The translations under genes and the position numbers were made by a program. The notes beneath the pieces are model-generated. The model had not been told where the DNA came from, did not search any database, and worked only from the letters and a program-made list of their open reading frames with translations. Positions 25,427 to 46,765 of a stretch of 64,000 nucleotides of DNA are shown here, one piece after another. Origin of the DNA: Torymus aiolomorphi (taxonomy: Eukaryota; Arthropoda; Insecta; Hymenoptera; Torymidae); NCBI GenBank assembly GCA_036365515.1, contig CM070873.1:230159876-230223875 (forward strand), written 5' to 3'. The first letter of the stretch is position 1, and each line of letters opens with the position of its first letter.

Positions 25427-26311
25427 CACGGAGAAAAGTGTTATAATAAATTTTATTATAAGTATAATAAAAATTACTATATAATATAGGAATAGTGTGA
25501 CATTTCCACTGTATGCTGCATTTTTCTTATAATTACATGAATAATTACACCATTTTTAGTAATTTTTATTACAGTGTTGGTTAAAAAGTATTACGCCATA
25601 AAAGAAAAATTGCTATACAACATAGAAAAAACTGTGATATAGTAAAATTTTAAATATATTCTTTTAATTTTAGCCACCCATCATAAGAAATTTTGTTATC
25701 CAACATAGTAAAAAATGCCACAACTATAGTACTTTCTGCGTACGTCAAGGCGTGCACATGGTCTAATTGAGGTTATGTACTCCATCAATTTCACTTGGCC
25801 TTGCTTTTAAGTAAGCAAAACTTTTAAAATCTCGATTCAATCATTTTATTTTTTATTATGTACGTTGATGATGAGTATTTTTTGTGTAATTGTAGTTATT
25901 TATTGTCATTATTCAAGATTATCATTTAAAGGATTTCGTAACCAGGGGTATGACATATGCCAGTTCCAAAATTTTGTACTCAAGAATCCTACTTGGATAA
26001 GTGGTTAGCACGTCCGATTACCATGCTGAGAGTCCCAGGATCGATCCCAACCGTCGTCAAAAAAAAAAAAAATTTATTTCTAATTTTAAATTTATTTTCA
26101 CATTAAGTATTCTATTGAAATGCAAAAATAGTTCAAAAAAATGAAAATAAAATTTTTAAAATTAATTTTTTGAAATTTAAAGTCAGCCATAAAAATTACT
26201 ATGTTGTGTAGCAAAAATTATTGTAATTTCGATATGTCACACCGTTCCTACAAAATATAGTAATTTTTCTTACATTTTATAATAAAAATTATTATAACAT
26301 TTTTCTCCGTG
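25427..26311. mobile_element. 885-bp MITE with CACGGAGAAAA ends and TA target
   Basis: The left end CACGGAGAAAAGTGTTATAA continues AAATTTTATTATAA; the right end reverse-complemented is CACGGAGAAAAATGTTATAA, continuing TAATTTTTATTATAA. TA flanks both sides (25425-25426, 26312-26313). The interior repeats CATAAAAATTACTAT-type words and carries a tRNA-like segment with poly(A). There is no transposase ORF. The superfamily (Tc1/mariner-like) is inferred from the TA site. Confidence 0.8.
25989..26072 (+). repeat. tRNA-like (SINE-like) segment with poly(A) inside the MITE
   Basis: GGATAAGTGGTTAGCACGTC (A-box-like, near 25996-26015) is followed 20-odd bases later by GGATCGATCCC (26038-26048), which fits the B-box of tRNA promoters, then by an A run at 26059-26072. 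The clover-leaf is not clean, so this is a tRNA-derived remnant rather than a functional tRNA. Confidence 0.5.
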
Positions 26312-26389
26312 TAAAGATAACATATCCTCACATCTTAACTTTCACGTTATTGGCGTCGCGTATTATACATGTAACTACTTTACACGCCC

Positions 26390-34923
<8,534 letters not shown>

Positions 34924-34931
34924 TAAGCCGT

Positions 34932-35157
34932 ATGGGTCTGAAGTTTACAACGTTGGGGAGCAACGAAATAAACAAATAATTCATTTTACTTCAAGTTTAT
35001 ACTATAATTAATATTAATTTTGTCTGTAGATCTGGGGTTTTATAGTATAAAATAGCTTTATAACGAGGGTTTGGATAAAATTTCCATTGTTTAATAACTC
35101 TGAGCAATTATAAAAAATTATTTCGTTGCATTCCAACGATGCAAACTTCAAACCTAT
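34932..35157 (-). mobile_element. 226-bp MITE, copy 2 of the family at 10748-10975
   Basis: The ends ATGGGTCTGAAGTTTACAAC and (reverse-complemented) ATAGGTTTGAAGTTTGCATC match the copy at 10748-10975, in opposite orientation. The flanks TAAGCCGT (34924-34931) and CAAGCCGT (35158-35165) match at seven of eight bases, as an aged 8-bp target duplication. Confidence 0.75.
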
Positions 35158-35338
35158 CAAGCCGTGGACGGTCAGACACAACAGAGCCGAAACTTTTGCA
35201 TCCGACTCAACCTTGCGACAACATACGCGTCCGCGAATTAAAAATGCAACGCCTCGCGGAAAAAAAGTAAAGGGGGCCGGAACAGGTACACGCCCAAATG
35301 CGTTCCTATACACACACAGAGACGCACGCACGCACGCG

Positions 35339-36485
35339 CAGTGGCGGATCCAGGGGGGGGCGACGGGGGCGATCGCCCCCCCCTCTCTGCAAAACTCAAA
35401 GATAAAAATATTCCGAGGAAGGTACAGAATTGATTTTGTACTTTAAGGTAATGTGTACTTACCGACAAATTTTAGAATGTATATTTCTTTTGCAAATAAT
35501 AATAGAATTACTAACAAAAAAAATTGAGTATAGTATTTACATATACGGAGCGCCTGAAAGAGCTGTTTTTCCAAAAATTTACTCAGAATTTATTTAATTA
35601 AATAAAAGCCGCAATGCCGATAAGTAGGGATCTGTATACTTCGAATTTTGTCAGTTTTAAAAAGTGTTTATCTCATGGAAATGCTGATAGAATCGCACAA
35701 AAAAAATCTGAGCATAGTATTTACATACACGGAGCGCCTGAAAGAATTGTTTTTCCAAATAAACGTTCGAATGTTTATTAACGGGGTGGCATAGTCCTAC
35801 CGTTACCGACCGAGCAATTAACACAGTTTCAAGCTTATTAAAAATAAAATACGTAGAATCACAAAAAATCAAGAGAACACCCTTCTGTGGTTTTGAACGT
35901 TCTATCACCCAGTAAAAATTTGAAGTCGAAATATCAAATGGTTTTTGCAAAAACTTTGAACGAAACCGAATTTTGTTTTGTTCAAAGTTTTTGCAAAAAC
36001 CACTTGATATTTCGACTTCAAACTTTTACTGGATGATAGAATGTTCAAAACCGCAGAAGGGTGTTCTCTTGATTTTTGTGATTCTACGTATTTTATTTTT
36101 AATAAACTTGAAACTGTGCCAATTGCTCAGTCGGTAATGATACGGCTATAGCACCCCCTTAATTAAATAATGAAATTGGGTTGATTTTGAGGTTCACATC
36201 GCCTTAAGTAATAAAATACAGTTTAACAATCGCATCAAGCGTAGAATATTGTAATATTATTATACGGGTGATTCTTATATTTTGAAAAATACTCTCTATC
36301 TATTTCAGTATTAAGTTCAATTCGAAATCAACTTCCAAAATACAAAGTTATATACTTGTATAGACTTTGCAACAAACTTTGCCCACTACCCGTACCTTTT
36401 TTTTTTTTTTTTTTTTTTTTTTAGAAATTTTATTAGCTATTCACCAATCGCCCCCCCCCATTTCCCAGTGCTGAATCCGCCACTG
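35339..36485. mobile_element. 1147-bp non-autonomous hAT-type element
   Basis: The left end is CAGTGGCGGATCCAGGGGGG; the right end reverse-complemented is CAGTGGCGGATTCAGCACTG, followed by GGG-rich sequence. CGCACGCG flanks it exactly on both sides (35331-35338, 36486-36493). CAGTGGCG ends with 8-bp duplications are typical of hAT elements. There is no transposase ORF. The interior has a 50-bp module repeated at 35516 and 35700 and a large palindrome. Confidence 0.88.
35783..36158. repeat. Large palindrome inside the hAT-type element
   Basis: The two arms of roughly 180 bp (about 35783-35965 and 35975-36158) pair nearly throughout: for example GTTTTTGCAAAAACTTTGAAC on one arm against GTTCAAAGTTTTTGCAAAAA on the other, and ATACGTAGAATCACAAAAA at the outer part. 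The central spacer is only about 10 bases. Confidence 0.88.
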
Positions 36486-36493
36486 CGCACGCG

Positions 36494-39400
36494 GTAAAGG
36501 GGAGCGAACTGGTGATTACAATCCGTAACGGTGTTGCGCGAAAAAATGTGTCCCGCCAGTTACTGCCATTCAGAATCGCGCGAAACGCGTGCGACTGACA
36601 GTGAAAATAAAGCAGAGAAGAAGAGAAAGAGATCCACGTCGAGTTTGGCCACCCCTTACCCTGCGCGAGAGCCCCGGTAACAGCCGATAAGCCGGAGAGG
36701 CGGCGAATGTATATAGATATGTACAGCAGTTGCGGTCACGTGGCAGCGCGCAATATCGTCGTCGCCTCTTTTCGCGCGCCATCGGCAGCTTCTTCGCGGT
36801 GGTAGGTAATAAACTTCATTATTGCATTCTCTCTCTCTCTTTCTCCTGTTTACCTGATGCAGAAGCGGCGCTTGTTTGAAACCGCCTTTCGGTGTGATGC
36901 AATTGCAATCGCAAGAGTATAGAAAAGTGGATTGCGGAGTTTTTTTTCTTCTTTTTTTTTCAAGAAAAATAAGATGAAGGAGACGAGGAGTGGTAAGGGG
37001 ATAAAATTTCAAGAACTCTTTCAATTATATGTCTGGGAAAAGGAGGGCTTGCGTAAGGGGCCGTTTTATTAATCTGAATGAGGGATTTGTTCGTTCTTCG
37101 GACAGTTTTATACTAAATGTAACACAATGCATATTATGTAAGAGAGCCGCGCGGCAGCTCTCTCTCTCTCTCTCTTTTGTTCATTAGGTACTTATTCGGC
37201 TTGCATGAATTTGTTTTATCTGGAATCTTGAAGTGGAAGATTTGAAAAGAGATTCATTTCGACGGAACAGACTTCGATTGAATGTGAGAGCCACGGATAC
37301 AATGAGGTCGAGTGGTTAAAACAAAGGAAATTTTACAATGGGAACATCAGGTGCAGTTTTTCCATTAAATTGTATGTATTATAGAAATGTCGTCAGTAAC
37401 TTTCCAATTAAATCTCGTAAGACAAATACATGAAATTAGGAAAATAAGCTTGTGTTTTCATTTCGTAACGTTATAAAAACCGCACGTACGCAACCCGTGT
37501 CGCACTTTGTAACCCCTACTGAGGGCTCGCTATAAGCATCGTCTACGCGATATAACCCAAGGTGCGCGTGCGTCAGCCGTGTGCGCTCATTATCTGGGTC
37601 GCACGCGGCTAATTAATTGCGACACGTTCGCGCGCTCTGTTAAAAAAAAAAGGAGGGAACGACGCCGCGCGGGAGGGAAAAAGTCTACATGTGGGCACAA
37701 TACACGTGTGTGTGTGTGTGTGCAAGCGTATATATATAGTCTTCCTTCTTCACCGCAGATCAGCGACACGATTGCGCGAGGGCCCGCATGATGTGTATAC
37801 GCAAAACACGCGGAGAGCATAGGAGAGCCGCGTGGAATTAACGCACGCGCGTAAATGTGTATATATAGGTATATGCGTGCGGACGAGGCACGTATTTCGG
37901 CTCAATGCGAGAACGCACACCGATGTTAGACGAACGAAACGAACGCAGCGGGCGCGCGCTTTCTAATTCAAAAAGACCGCACTCGCCGAGCGGCTTTGCC
38001 GTGGTACGTATAGACTTTTTTCGCCGCACACGCAGGCTGTATGGAAATAAATCCATCTGGGCAGGAAATAATGGCTCTCGCGGCTATTTTGAAACTCCGT
38101 GCGGTGCAAGAGAGTTTTCATAGCGGTCGGCAGAGTTTTTTGCAAGCGCGTAAATTTCGTTTCCGAAGTTTATTTTTGGAGAATTTTACGGAGCACAGGC
38201 AGTTTGCGCATAGTTTATGGAACAATTTTTTTGTTTTTTTCAAGTTTTTTTTTCGTAGTTTGGGTATATACTTTCAGATGAATATTTTTTAACAATGGTG
38301 ATTCCAAATACAACGACAAAAGTTGGGCGAAACAGTATAAAGGTTCTTCAATCGTTATTTTGAGCATTTCTATTAAATTTTGAGTAGAATGTCAAATCCA
38401 AAAAATGTTTATAAGAATACGGAATAACAATTTATCGATTCGCTAAATAAATACATTCTAACCATACACTATCTACCTTTGCAGGCGTCGAAAAAATTAA
38501 TTATTAATACGGTAATGGTATTAATATCTTCGTGTAAAGGTGCAATTAGATTTTCCTATAAATTACTATAAATTACAATAACCTTCCGTCTTTTTAGTAC
38601 TATAACAAAGAAAAGTTAGTCAGATTCTTGACTCTTTGACAAACCTATACGCCTATACGTCACTCTATAATTCATCTTTATTACCACAAGCGAGATCTAT
38701 AACCAAAAAAAAACTGCAAAAATAACTTAAACTACTATAAGATTAGCCATTTTCCATCCTCGCAATAATTCTAAAAACACGGCTCAAAACAACTTAATCT
38801 AATCCTAAACCCTTTCCAACCCACCATCAATTCCTCAGTACACCACTCTTGCACACGCCATACCCAACAATTCAGCCGATAATCTCCCCGATACCTTCAC
38901 CCATATACAGAGATCAACGGCTATTCTATCCCAAGCGCGGGCTCGCGGCGCGCGTGAGAAAAGCGATAAACGCGCCGCCTGAAATCTATGGGGGGGAGAG
39001 TCAGGGCGCCAGCGTAACAACGTCATCGCGTTACACACCAATAACTATATACGCGCGGTGCGCTTTTCGCAACACCGTGGCGTAGAGAGAGAGAAACAGG
39101 CGGCAGCGGTGGCTTTCCTTAAGCGGAAAGTAGGGAAGGAGGTGAAAGAGAGCGAAGAATTGCCGTCGCCGCGTGCGCGCGATCAGCGAAAAGAAAAGAC
39201 ATTCCGCGCCAACTCGTTCGTTTCCGCGTGCGCTCGCAGAGATTTTCCCTCGTGCGGTATAGCCGAGTGTGTGTGTGTGTGTGTGTGTGTGTATAAGCCG
39301 AGAGCGAAGTTTTTTTCATCCCGCGCGCGTTCAGAGTTGTACGTGCGTATAGTGGACGTGCTGAGAGATGCGTTACAGTGCGTATATGACGAGAGGGAGA

Positions 39401-42400
39401 GAAAGAGAAAGGAGGAAGGACGCGTGGCGCAGAATGAGGAATAACGCTGAAACGCGGAGGGAATATATGGGTTTTTAAAAAAAGAGAGGATAGCGGAATT
39501 GTAAAAATGTGCGTTTCGAGAAATCATGTGTGACGAGTTCTTTTTTTGATGTTCAACTGAACGGAATAAACGTAATTAAAGACTGAAAAGCGAATTTTCT
39601 ATATATAGGTTTAAAATGAAGGATAAGAATCTGCCGAAATGTTCATTTTCTTGCAACGTACTAAAAACACGTTATGAATAACTACATGTAATTACAAACT
39701 TTCACTTCTCCATTTTGAATTTAAATTTTAGCAAATTCATGACGTGGCAACAATTTTTGATCAGATAGAGCATCCATCTTTGAGCCCGTCGAAAATCGTT
39801 CCTCGTATAGTAGCAAAATACTTTCTAATAACGTCGAGATAATTCGTTTACTTATTTATCATAAAAGAAAATGAACACACGCTTGCCGGCCGCGAAAAAT
39901 ATTTACAGCGAACTTATTATCCGTGGCGAATTTTTCTACGCTTGTTAAAAATATTTTCGTAGAAAGCGCGGATGATGATGATGATGATTCTCGCATGACG
40001 CGAGAGTTGCCGCTGCGGCTGCTGCTGCCTCTCCGGCGTTATTAGAAAGTACAGTAACATTTCTAATGCGCGCTTAACAGTGTAAATACAAAAAAAAGAC
40101 ACAGTACAATGCATGGGATAACGAGTGCTAAAAATTAACGGTTCAAAAGCAAAATGAAAAGAAAGTTAACAGATGTCGAATGTAGGTGCGCGTATACGCG
40201 TTTTTTTTTTCTTGTAAAATGAAACGAAAGCATATTTGTAAGGAAAAAGTTTGCATATTTTGAATAATAAATGTGAACAGGATATTTTTCTAAGAAGAGC
40301 AATCTACAGAAATATGGATCATTTATAAAATGAATTTTTGCATCAAAGTATATAGCTGTCAATATCAATGTGACATTTGAAAATAAATATAACTGTATCT
40401 TTTTCGAATTTACCAAAATAAACTATAATAATAAAATAATAATAGTATTTCTCTATTTCACCGTCAACCAAACCTATCTCTTATATTCAAAACCACAAAA
40501 ATAATCCACGCAAAACCGACTGAACCCCACATTCGCCAATCTTCAAACCACCGACTAGCACCCACTTATCAACAACTCGACCGCAGCAAAAGCCCTCCAT
40601 CATCCTCGACATATATCACTGCCCTGCCATATTCCAATCCTACGCTCCTCGCACACCCATCGCCTACGTGCGCTGCAATCATCACCCGCGCGCGATCTCA
40701 GGCTCCCACGATCCGACGGACGGCTAAAAATCATCATCGTCCATTTCATTAAACGCTCCCCGCACTCCTACATATATAATACCCTCGTGCGCGTGGGCTG
40801 CACCGCGCCGCGATATATCCGCCAAGAGAGAGAGAATCGCACGCGCGCACCTTGCGCCGCCGTCGTGACTGGCTGCTGCAACAAGAGAGTGCAGTATGGC
40901 ACTAGTACAGCAGTAGCAGCCGCTTTCTCGCGAGCAGCGCGCGCGAGAGGCGTGAACCTGACGTCATATCCGCGCTCGCTCGCTCGCTCGCGCGTTCTGC
41001 TCTCTTTTTCGCGCAACTGGAGCAGAGGAGATGAATCTCGCTTACTCGCGAGCTTATATACACACACCACTGATCGCCTGCTCCTTTCTATACCGCGATA
41101 AAAGATGGAGTACACGTATGTATATGTACGTGTACGTGTGCGAGGGAGAGAGGGATAGACCATATAGACGAGGCAGGAGCACGTGGAGCGAGGCGAGTGA
41201 ACGCTGTGCAATGCGTGCCTAGATCACGGCCTCGCACGCGTGCATTGTGCGATGCATGTAATATGCGTGAGTGTATGTGTGCGTGTGTATGTTTCTTGCG
41301 TGATTGCATTTGCGATGCGCGCAAGTGGTGGGGACATTTTAATGCCGCTCTCGCTCGCGCAACGCGAAAACGATGTCTGTTGTTTGCAGTTAACAAATGC
41401 GTTAACGGTCGCCACCGCCACAGCGCGCTTATGTAAGATATACATATATACCGAGCGCGGACTTGAAGGATATTTATTAGCCCCGAGAGTGAGCGGAAAC
41501 TCTCAGAGTACGCGTATACACACGCGGAGAGATATTTTTTTTTCTCTCATTTTCTTTTTCAATTGAAGCTGGTGTGTGTGTGTGTGTGTGTGTGTAACGT
41601 TTTAATTTGGTCGGATCGTGTGGACGCGATTATCATAAATTACTTTGTCGTGGACGGCAGGGCGCGTGGTTCATGCATGCATTCCGGCTGATAGCGTCGA
41701 AATAAATAAGGCGCTAGAGGCTGCGCGGATCGCGTATATTATGGGAATTCTCGTTTGACGAGTTCGCGACTGGGCGAAAAGTGCAGCAGACTCTTTTTGC
41801 CCTATACGCGCGATTGTATCTGTTAAGCATAGCAGCACGGTTGAGTTATGCTCAGCTTTGCGCACTTGTCGCGGTTACAAAAATCACGCGCAGCTATCAA
41901 GGATATATCTTTCGCGCGGATTTCTGGTTTTATTGATCCCTGCGAGGCGCGCGGATTATATTTGTAAATTGTTTTGTGTTAAATAAGGTACGCGTCGCTT
42001 TTGCTTATTAGCACTTTGTTTCAACAGAAGAATTGTTTTATATATATGTATATAACGTACGCTTTTATTTAACTGCATCCTGGACATTTATTTTCGTACT
42101 TTACATCCGTCCGAGTACATATTTTTGAAGAACTTGTCTTTCGATGCAATTTACTTGCAAATGTATATATAGAAGTGCAGCGCACTCTGCATAAAATATT
42201 ATATATATATACGAATAAACTGACTTCTTCGGCTTCAGCACACCTGCTCCGGAGTATAAACTTCAACGTCTCGCTAGCGCAATAAAAACGTAGATGTGAC
42301 TTCATAAGGCAATAACAGCGCCCCTCGCCATCCACCGTAACTGCCCCCTCTTACTTAAAAAAAACCTTTAATCCACCTATAAAAACCCCAGACAAGAAGT

Positions 42401-45400
42401 GCTATATTAGACGACCACCAGCAACACGCGCGAACGCGTATATAATCACTCATTCGCGCGTGCGCACACCATCGTATCATCTCTCTCGCGCGTCCGCGCG
42501 CGCGCAACCTAATACGTCTTTAGCCGCGATCCATAAATCACATTAGTATGCGCAGGAGCGCTAGTACACCGCGCGCACTTTTCATCTCTCTTGCGCGCGT
42601 CCATCGTGCGGCTAACCAGCGCATATAGGGAGATTATGAGGACGCAATTGACGTTGGGGCGGTGATGGTGCTAAACGGTTTTGGATGGGGATCACCAATT
42701 TTTTTTTTGTGTACATGGAAGAGCGAAGGGGGTATTGGTAATGGACTCGTTAGGTGGAAGCGATTATAGTTTTTAGGGACTGGTTTGTAGTTGACAAGGA
42801 TTTATTTGGATTCGGTGGAGGTGATGGCGCACGGATTTTCATTCGTGATGAGGGTTTGCATATGGTTTGGAGTGAGAAATGAAGTTTTTGAGTGTTTATT
42901 AATGGTGTAGGCTATAGTGTGTGCGAGTCAGATTAGAAGGAGAGAAATAACAAATGATTCGTTCGTGTTCTCAAGTTCAAGATACTGTAGTGAAGTATTT
43001 TAGCGTTTCAAACATTATTTCTCCCGCCTTTCATTACGTTAACGAGGGAAACTAGTAAAGGAAAACCGTATAGCACGAAGAGAACACGAACATGTTTAGC
43101 CATTCCTTATTCACAGAAACAAGTCTATAGTAACTTCATAAACGCGAAACCTGTGAAATCATGCAAACTTTTCAAAGCTCCGTGTTATAGCGCGATGCAG
43201 CCCAAGCTGACAGTTATCAAACTTTTATGTATAAATACGGTCTACATTGCGCGTCGAGCATTACCCGTTCGTTATTCACATCTCTATATACATTTTCCTC
43301 CTTTTATCGCCTCCCGCCATATAAATATTTTGAATACCCGCACAGCAGATCCACATCTTCATACTTATTCCATCTCTCTCGGCTCTGCAGGAGAAACAAC
43401 CATTCGAAACGACTGAGATCGGCACGTATATAAAAGGGGCTCCGCGATGATATCGATTTCAATGTACCCGGCAGGTGCCTTTCTATAGCGTTGCTCGATA
43501 CTATTACAGACAATCTCGGCGTATACATTGGACAGCGTATCCTCGTAAAGAATAATGCGCTCCTTATAAACGGCGCATACAGAAGGGGGGTTTGACTCTT
43601 ATTAACCGCGCGCAAGTAAAACGGACACAAAAGTCCCTCTTTCTCCTTCCCCCCTGTCTAACTCACTCCTCCGCTCGTTACACTATACGTACACTCTCCG
43701 CGCGCCGCTCGTAGCGTATGAAATATTAATAGACGTAGATCGCGTTCCACTTTATTTCGTTCCCATGCCAGTTTTCTGCAACCGAGAGACATAGACATAG
43801 ACACACATACACACACACAAGGCAATGTCGAGAGTAGTATTATGTATCACCGTAGCGGGAGTTTCTCGCTCTGTATACGTGAGAAAGAATGGAGATATCG
43901 ATGTACTGCCCTCGAGAAGTGGTGGTGGTGGTAGCAGTATATATAGTGGCCGATGCTATCCGCCGCGATTGGGGATTTTCGCGTGTGCACCGCAAGCGAG
44001 ATTAGATGGCGCGGCGCCAAGGGCGAACGGCTTTTTCTCCGCGCGCGTGTGTGTGTGTCGGCGCGCGTGTAAACATGCTGGACACTGGCTTTTCATGATT
44101 AATTCATCATGGCCGCGGGCACCGAATACCTCGCGCCATGAAAGTCTGAGAGGAAGATTGACCGCGTGCTATCCGTAATGTTTTTGAAGTAACGTAGTCG
44201 CGCGGGATTTTCGGGCGGAAAGCGTTTATACATACTACCCGTGCGCGGCTGGTAAACTTCGTTTATACGAAGCCAGAGCTTTGATTGCAACCGCGTCGTG
44301 TTCGAGGGATTTCAGTCTACACAATTAGCAGTGGCTATTTTGCTTTGAGAATGCATTTGCGAATTTCCAGTCGGCTCGTAAAATCCGCGTATATAATGGA
44401 GGGTAAAACATATTGTTACGCGCGCTCTGTTCAATTGATCCTTCACAGAAACGCATCGATTTCCAAGTTCCAAGAGGAAGCGAGACCAGCGTATATAGAT
44501 ATACATATATACATACGCACGCTGTTGCGCTCTCGTAAATACACTTTATTACTGCGATGCTTAAATTACCATTGCAAGTACTCCGTTCGCAAAACAAATT
44601 AGCGTGTGTGAATTCTCTCGGAGGAAATGTAGCTATAATTACGAGAACATATAGAATTCCTGAGTCGCGCTCGCGGATTGAAATATTACGACGCGTATAT
44701 AAATAAGTGTTAATATCTCGCGTAGGTGTGAAAGCAGAATATTACTCTAACCCTCGACTATATACACTATTTGCGTAGAAAAACACTTTCTCCTTATAAT
44801 CGAATTAATGCATTGTCCGAAAATGTCTGCTGGCGGGCCGACCGCGCGCGTTCCATGCCAGAAAAGAGAAAGGCTTCCGGCGACGCGCGACCGTTTCCAC
44901 GCGAAGTTTACGAGTGCGAAAACCAATTTCGCTTTCACTCGTACGTGCCTATTTAAACCCTTTTTAGTTTAACTAATAATTTACCCAGGGGGGCGAAAAA
45001 TTCGCTCGCTCTTGTTTGTCCGAATATAATTGTTGGCCAATGAGAAATTCTCCGATTGTTATCTCGCTCTCGCGAGCAAAACACTCGCCCGACTGGATTC
45101 TAGATTGAGAAAAGCTGCGCGTTATTAGTACTCTACCGGTCTGAAGTGATCAATCTCAACACTCTGATTTTCCTTTACACCACGTGATTTATTTGGCACC
45201 GCTTGCCTATGCTTTGAAGTAATTAAAAAAATTTAACAAATTAACAACTTGCGTAGTATATAAAGTAGATAACTGGTATAATGAGGTTTTAAATTAGAGC
45301 ATACTTTAAAATACCGCGGGGCATTAAATTTAGAAATTAACGAACCCAAGAGCGCCGTGAACGCGAAAATTACCTTATTGTAATGCAAAAAAAATTCTTT

Positions 45401-45659
45401 CCCATACTTTTCTAAGCCGAAATTTGAATAAAAACATTCTTACCTAAGCCTGCCTCCGAGTAAAGCAGAAATTAACGTGATTTTAAAAGTGTTATAAAAA
45501 TCCAGCTGTGCACACTTATTGATAAAATAACCTATACTAAAAAAACTAATCGGGCCTCATAGCCACCTTAAAATTACTTACGTAAGAAATAGAATGTTTA
45601 CATTTCAAGTAATTTCTCCAATATACCTATATTATTTCAACAAATTTAAACATAACAAA
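36494..45659. other. EcR: Non-coding DNA, inferred first part of the EcR intron
   Basis: CpG-rich cores at 38860-39440 and 42420-42630 have C/A-rich left shoulders (38740-38860, 42300-42420); 42630-42900 is a G/T-rich right shoulder. A third CpG block (40640-42000) follows a C/A-rich stretch (40460-40640). Short GT repeats lie at 39268-39291 and 41572-41595. A strong EcR donor opens this stretch on the minus strand. No exon or element was recognised. Confidence 0.5.
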
Positions 45660-45666
45660 ACTTACC
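45660..45666 (-). other. EcR: Splice donor of the EcR-A exon
   Basis: The minus strand reads ATTG then GTAAGTTTTG. This is a near-consensus donor right after the conserved SPNGKIG segment, in phase 1. Confidence 0.85.
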
Positions 45667-46182
45667 AATTTTGCCGTTGGGACTGTACGGGTCGTAGCTG
45701 CCTGAGCTCATAGGGCTCGCGTAACCATTGTTACTCGGTGGCTGCGAGCCAATAACGCTCTGCTGTTGCTGCTGTTGCTGCTGCTGCGTCACGGGCGTCG
45801 AGTGCGCCATCGGCGGCTGCTGCTGCTGCTGCTGCTGCTGCTGATGCTGTTGCTGCACCGATTGCTGCTGCTGCTGCTGCTGCTGCGGCTGTGGCGAGAG
45901 GTAAATGTGCTGTTGTGGGAGCGGTCCCTGAGGCGACTCCGGTGCCAGCCAGTCGGCGGTCCTCGGGCGCTTGTTGCTGCTGGGCGCGATACCAGCGAAT
46001 AATCCGCTGCCGTTGCCCGGTGGCCGCGTCACCGTAGTCGTGGTGCCAGCCGAGGTCACAGCCGACACTGTCACCTGAGTCTGCACTGTTGCTGCCGGGC
46101 TCAGGCTAGGCGTATCCGGCGTCTCGGACTTTACCAGACCCAACGCCGACGGCTGTAGCTGCTCCGCTTGCGTCGTCTCCAT
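45666..46182 (-). CDS. EcR: Ecdysone receptor, A-isoform A/B domain exon (partial CDS, 172 codons plus 1 nt)
   Basis: EcR is the nuclear receptor that, as a heterodimer with ultraspiracle/RXR, binds 20-hydroxyecdysone and switches on moulting and metamorphosis genes. This exon encodes only the N-terminal transactivation (A/B) domain. Visible features are SALGLVKSETPDTPSLSP (12-29), with VKSE fitting a sumoylation consensus; KRPRTADWL (71-79), a basic/W motif typical of EcR-A; three glutamine tracts (about 98-107, 110-122, 133-141); and GYASPMSSGSYDPYSPNGKIG (153-173, shown here as its parts GYASPMSS and GSYDPYSPNGKIG), which precedes the common region in insect EcR proteins. The ATG at 46182 is the first in-frame ATG; the in-frame stop upstream is TAG at 46540-46542. 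The exon ends after AAA ATT G, followed by GTAAGT (45665 downwards), a strong phase-1 donor; reading on meets a stop within five codons. DNA-binding and ligand-binding exons were not found. The gene identity is recognition from family knowledge; the exon end is seen directly. Confidence 0.85.
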
Positions 46183-46765
46183 GGTGTGATGAAGATTATG
46201 CTGCTGCTGCTGCTGCTGTAATTGGTATTGATTGTTGTGATGATGATGGTTGTTGTTGTTGTTGTTGTTGTTGTTGTGGTGATGGTGGTGGTGGTGGTGG
46301 TGGTCCGCTAGGGCGGCGACGACAACGTTGCCCGCGGGGTTGCTGCCGGCGGCTGTACCCCCGACTAGCCGGGATGCGGGGGCCAGCACGAGCGCTCCCG
46401 CCCCCACGACGGCCGACGCCTCATCGTAGCGCACCGCGACGTTGCCGCTCACTAAGCTGGCCACCGTGACTGCGCGAGCGTTCACTCGGCCCTGAGCTGC
46501 TGCGCCGAGTGCTGGCTGCGGGGGGTGCGAGCCACGCGCCTAGGTCGCGCTCGAGATCCAACCGATCTATTCGTCGATCGATCAAAGACGACGCGAACTG
46601 TGACTTGAGAGCACTCACTTTAAAGCACTGACTTCTTTTTTTTCTTCTTCCTTTCCCTCGCGAGCATACGAGTCACGCACTGTACGGGATTAAACTGACT
46701 GATGATGCTGCTGTTGGATATCTTTTGAGCTGCTTGGTGCCGGGTAGCGGCTGACTGGCACTATC
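46183..46765 (-). other. EcR: EcR 5' UTR part of the exon, with candidate splice acceptor
   Basis: On the minus strand a branch-site-like CTAAC and a short pyrimidine stretch lead to TTCTGTTCCAG, with the cut after 46766, so the exon would start at 46765. This implies at least one further 5' UTR exon at higher coordinates, not identified. The leader holds a short upstream ORF (ATG at 46667, 15 codons, lysine-rich, stop at 46620-46622). It also holds an open stretch in frame with the main ATG from 46539 to 46183 that would encode poly-His, poly-Asn and poly-Gln runs if translated. A second possible acceptor is the C-rich stretch ending in CCGCAG near 46521. The leader assignment is inference; the motifs are visible. 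Confidence 0.5.

Noticed and set aside
45646..46485. Taking the EcR frame as starting at 46485 and ending at 45646
   Set aside because: The codon at 46485 is GTG, not ATG, and the last codons after the GTAAGT donor are intron. The supported coding part is 46182 to 45666.
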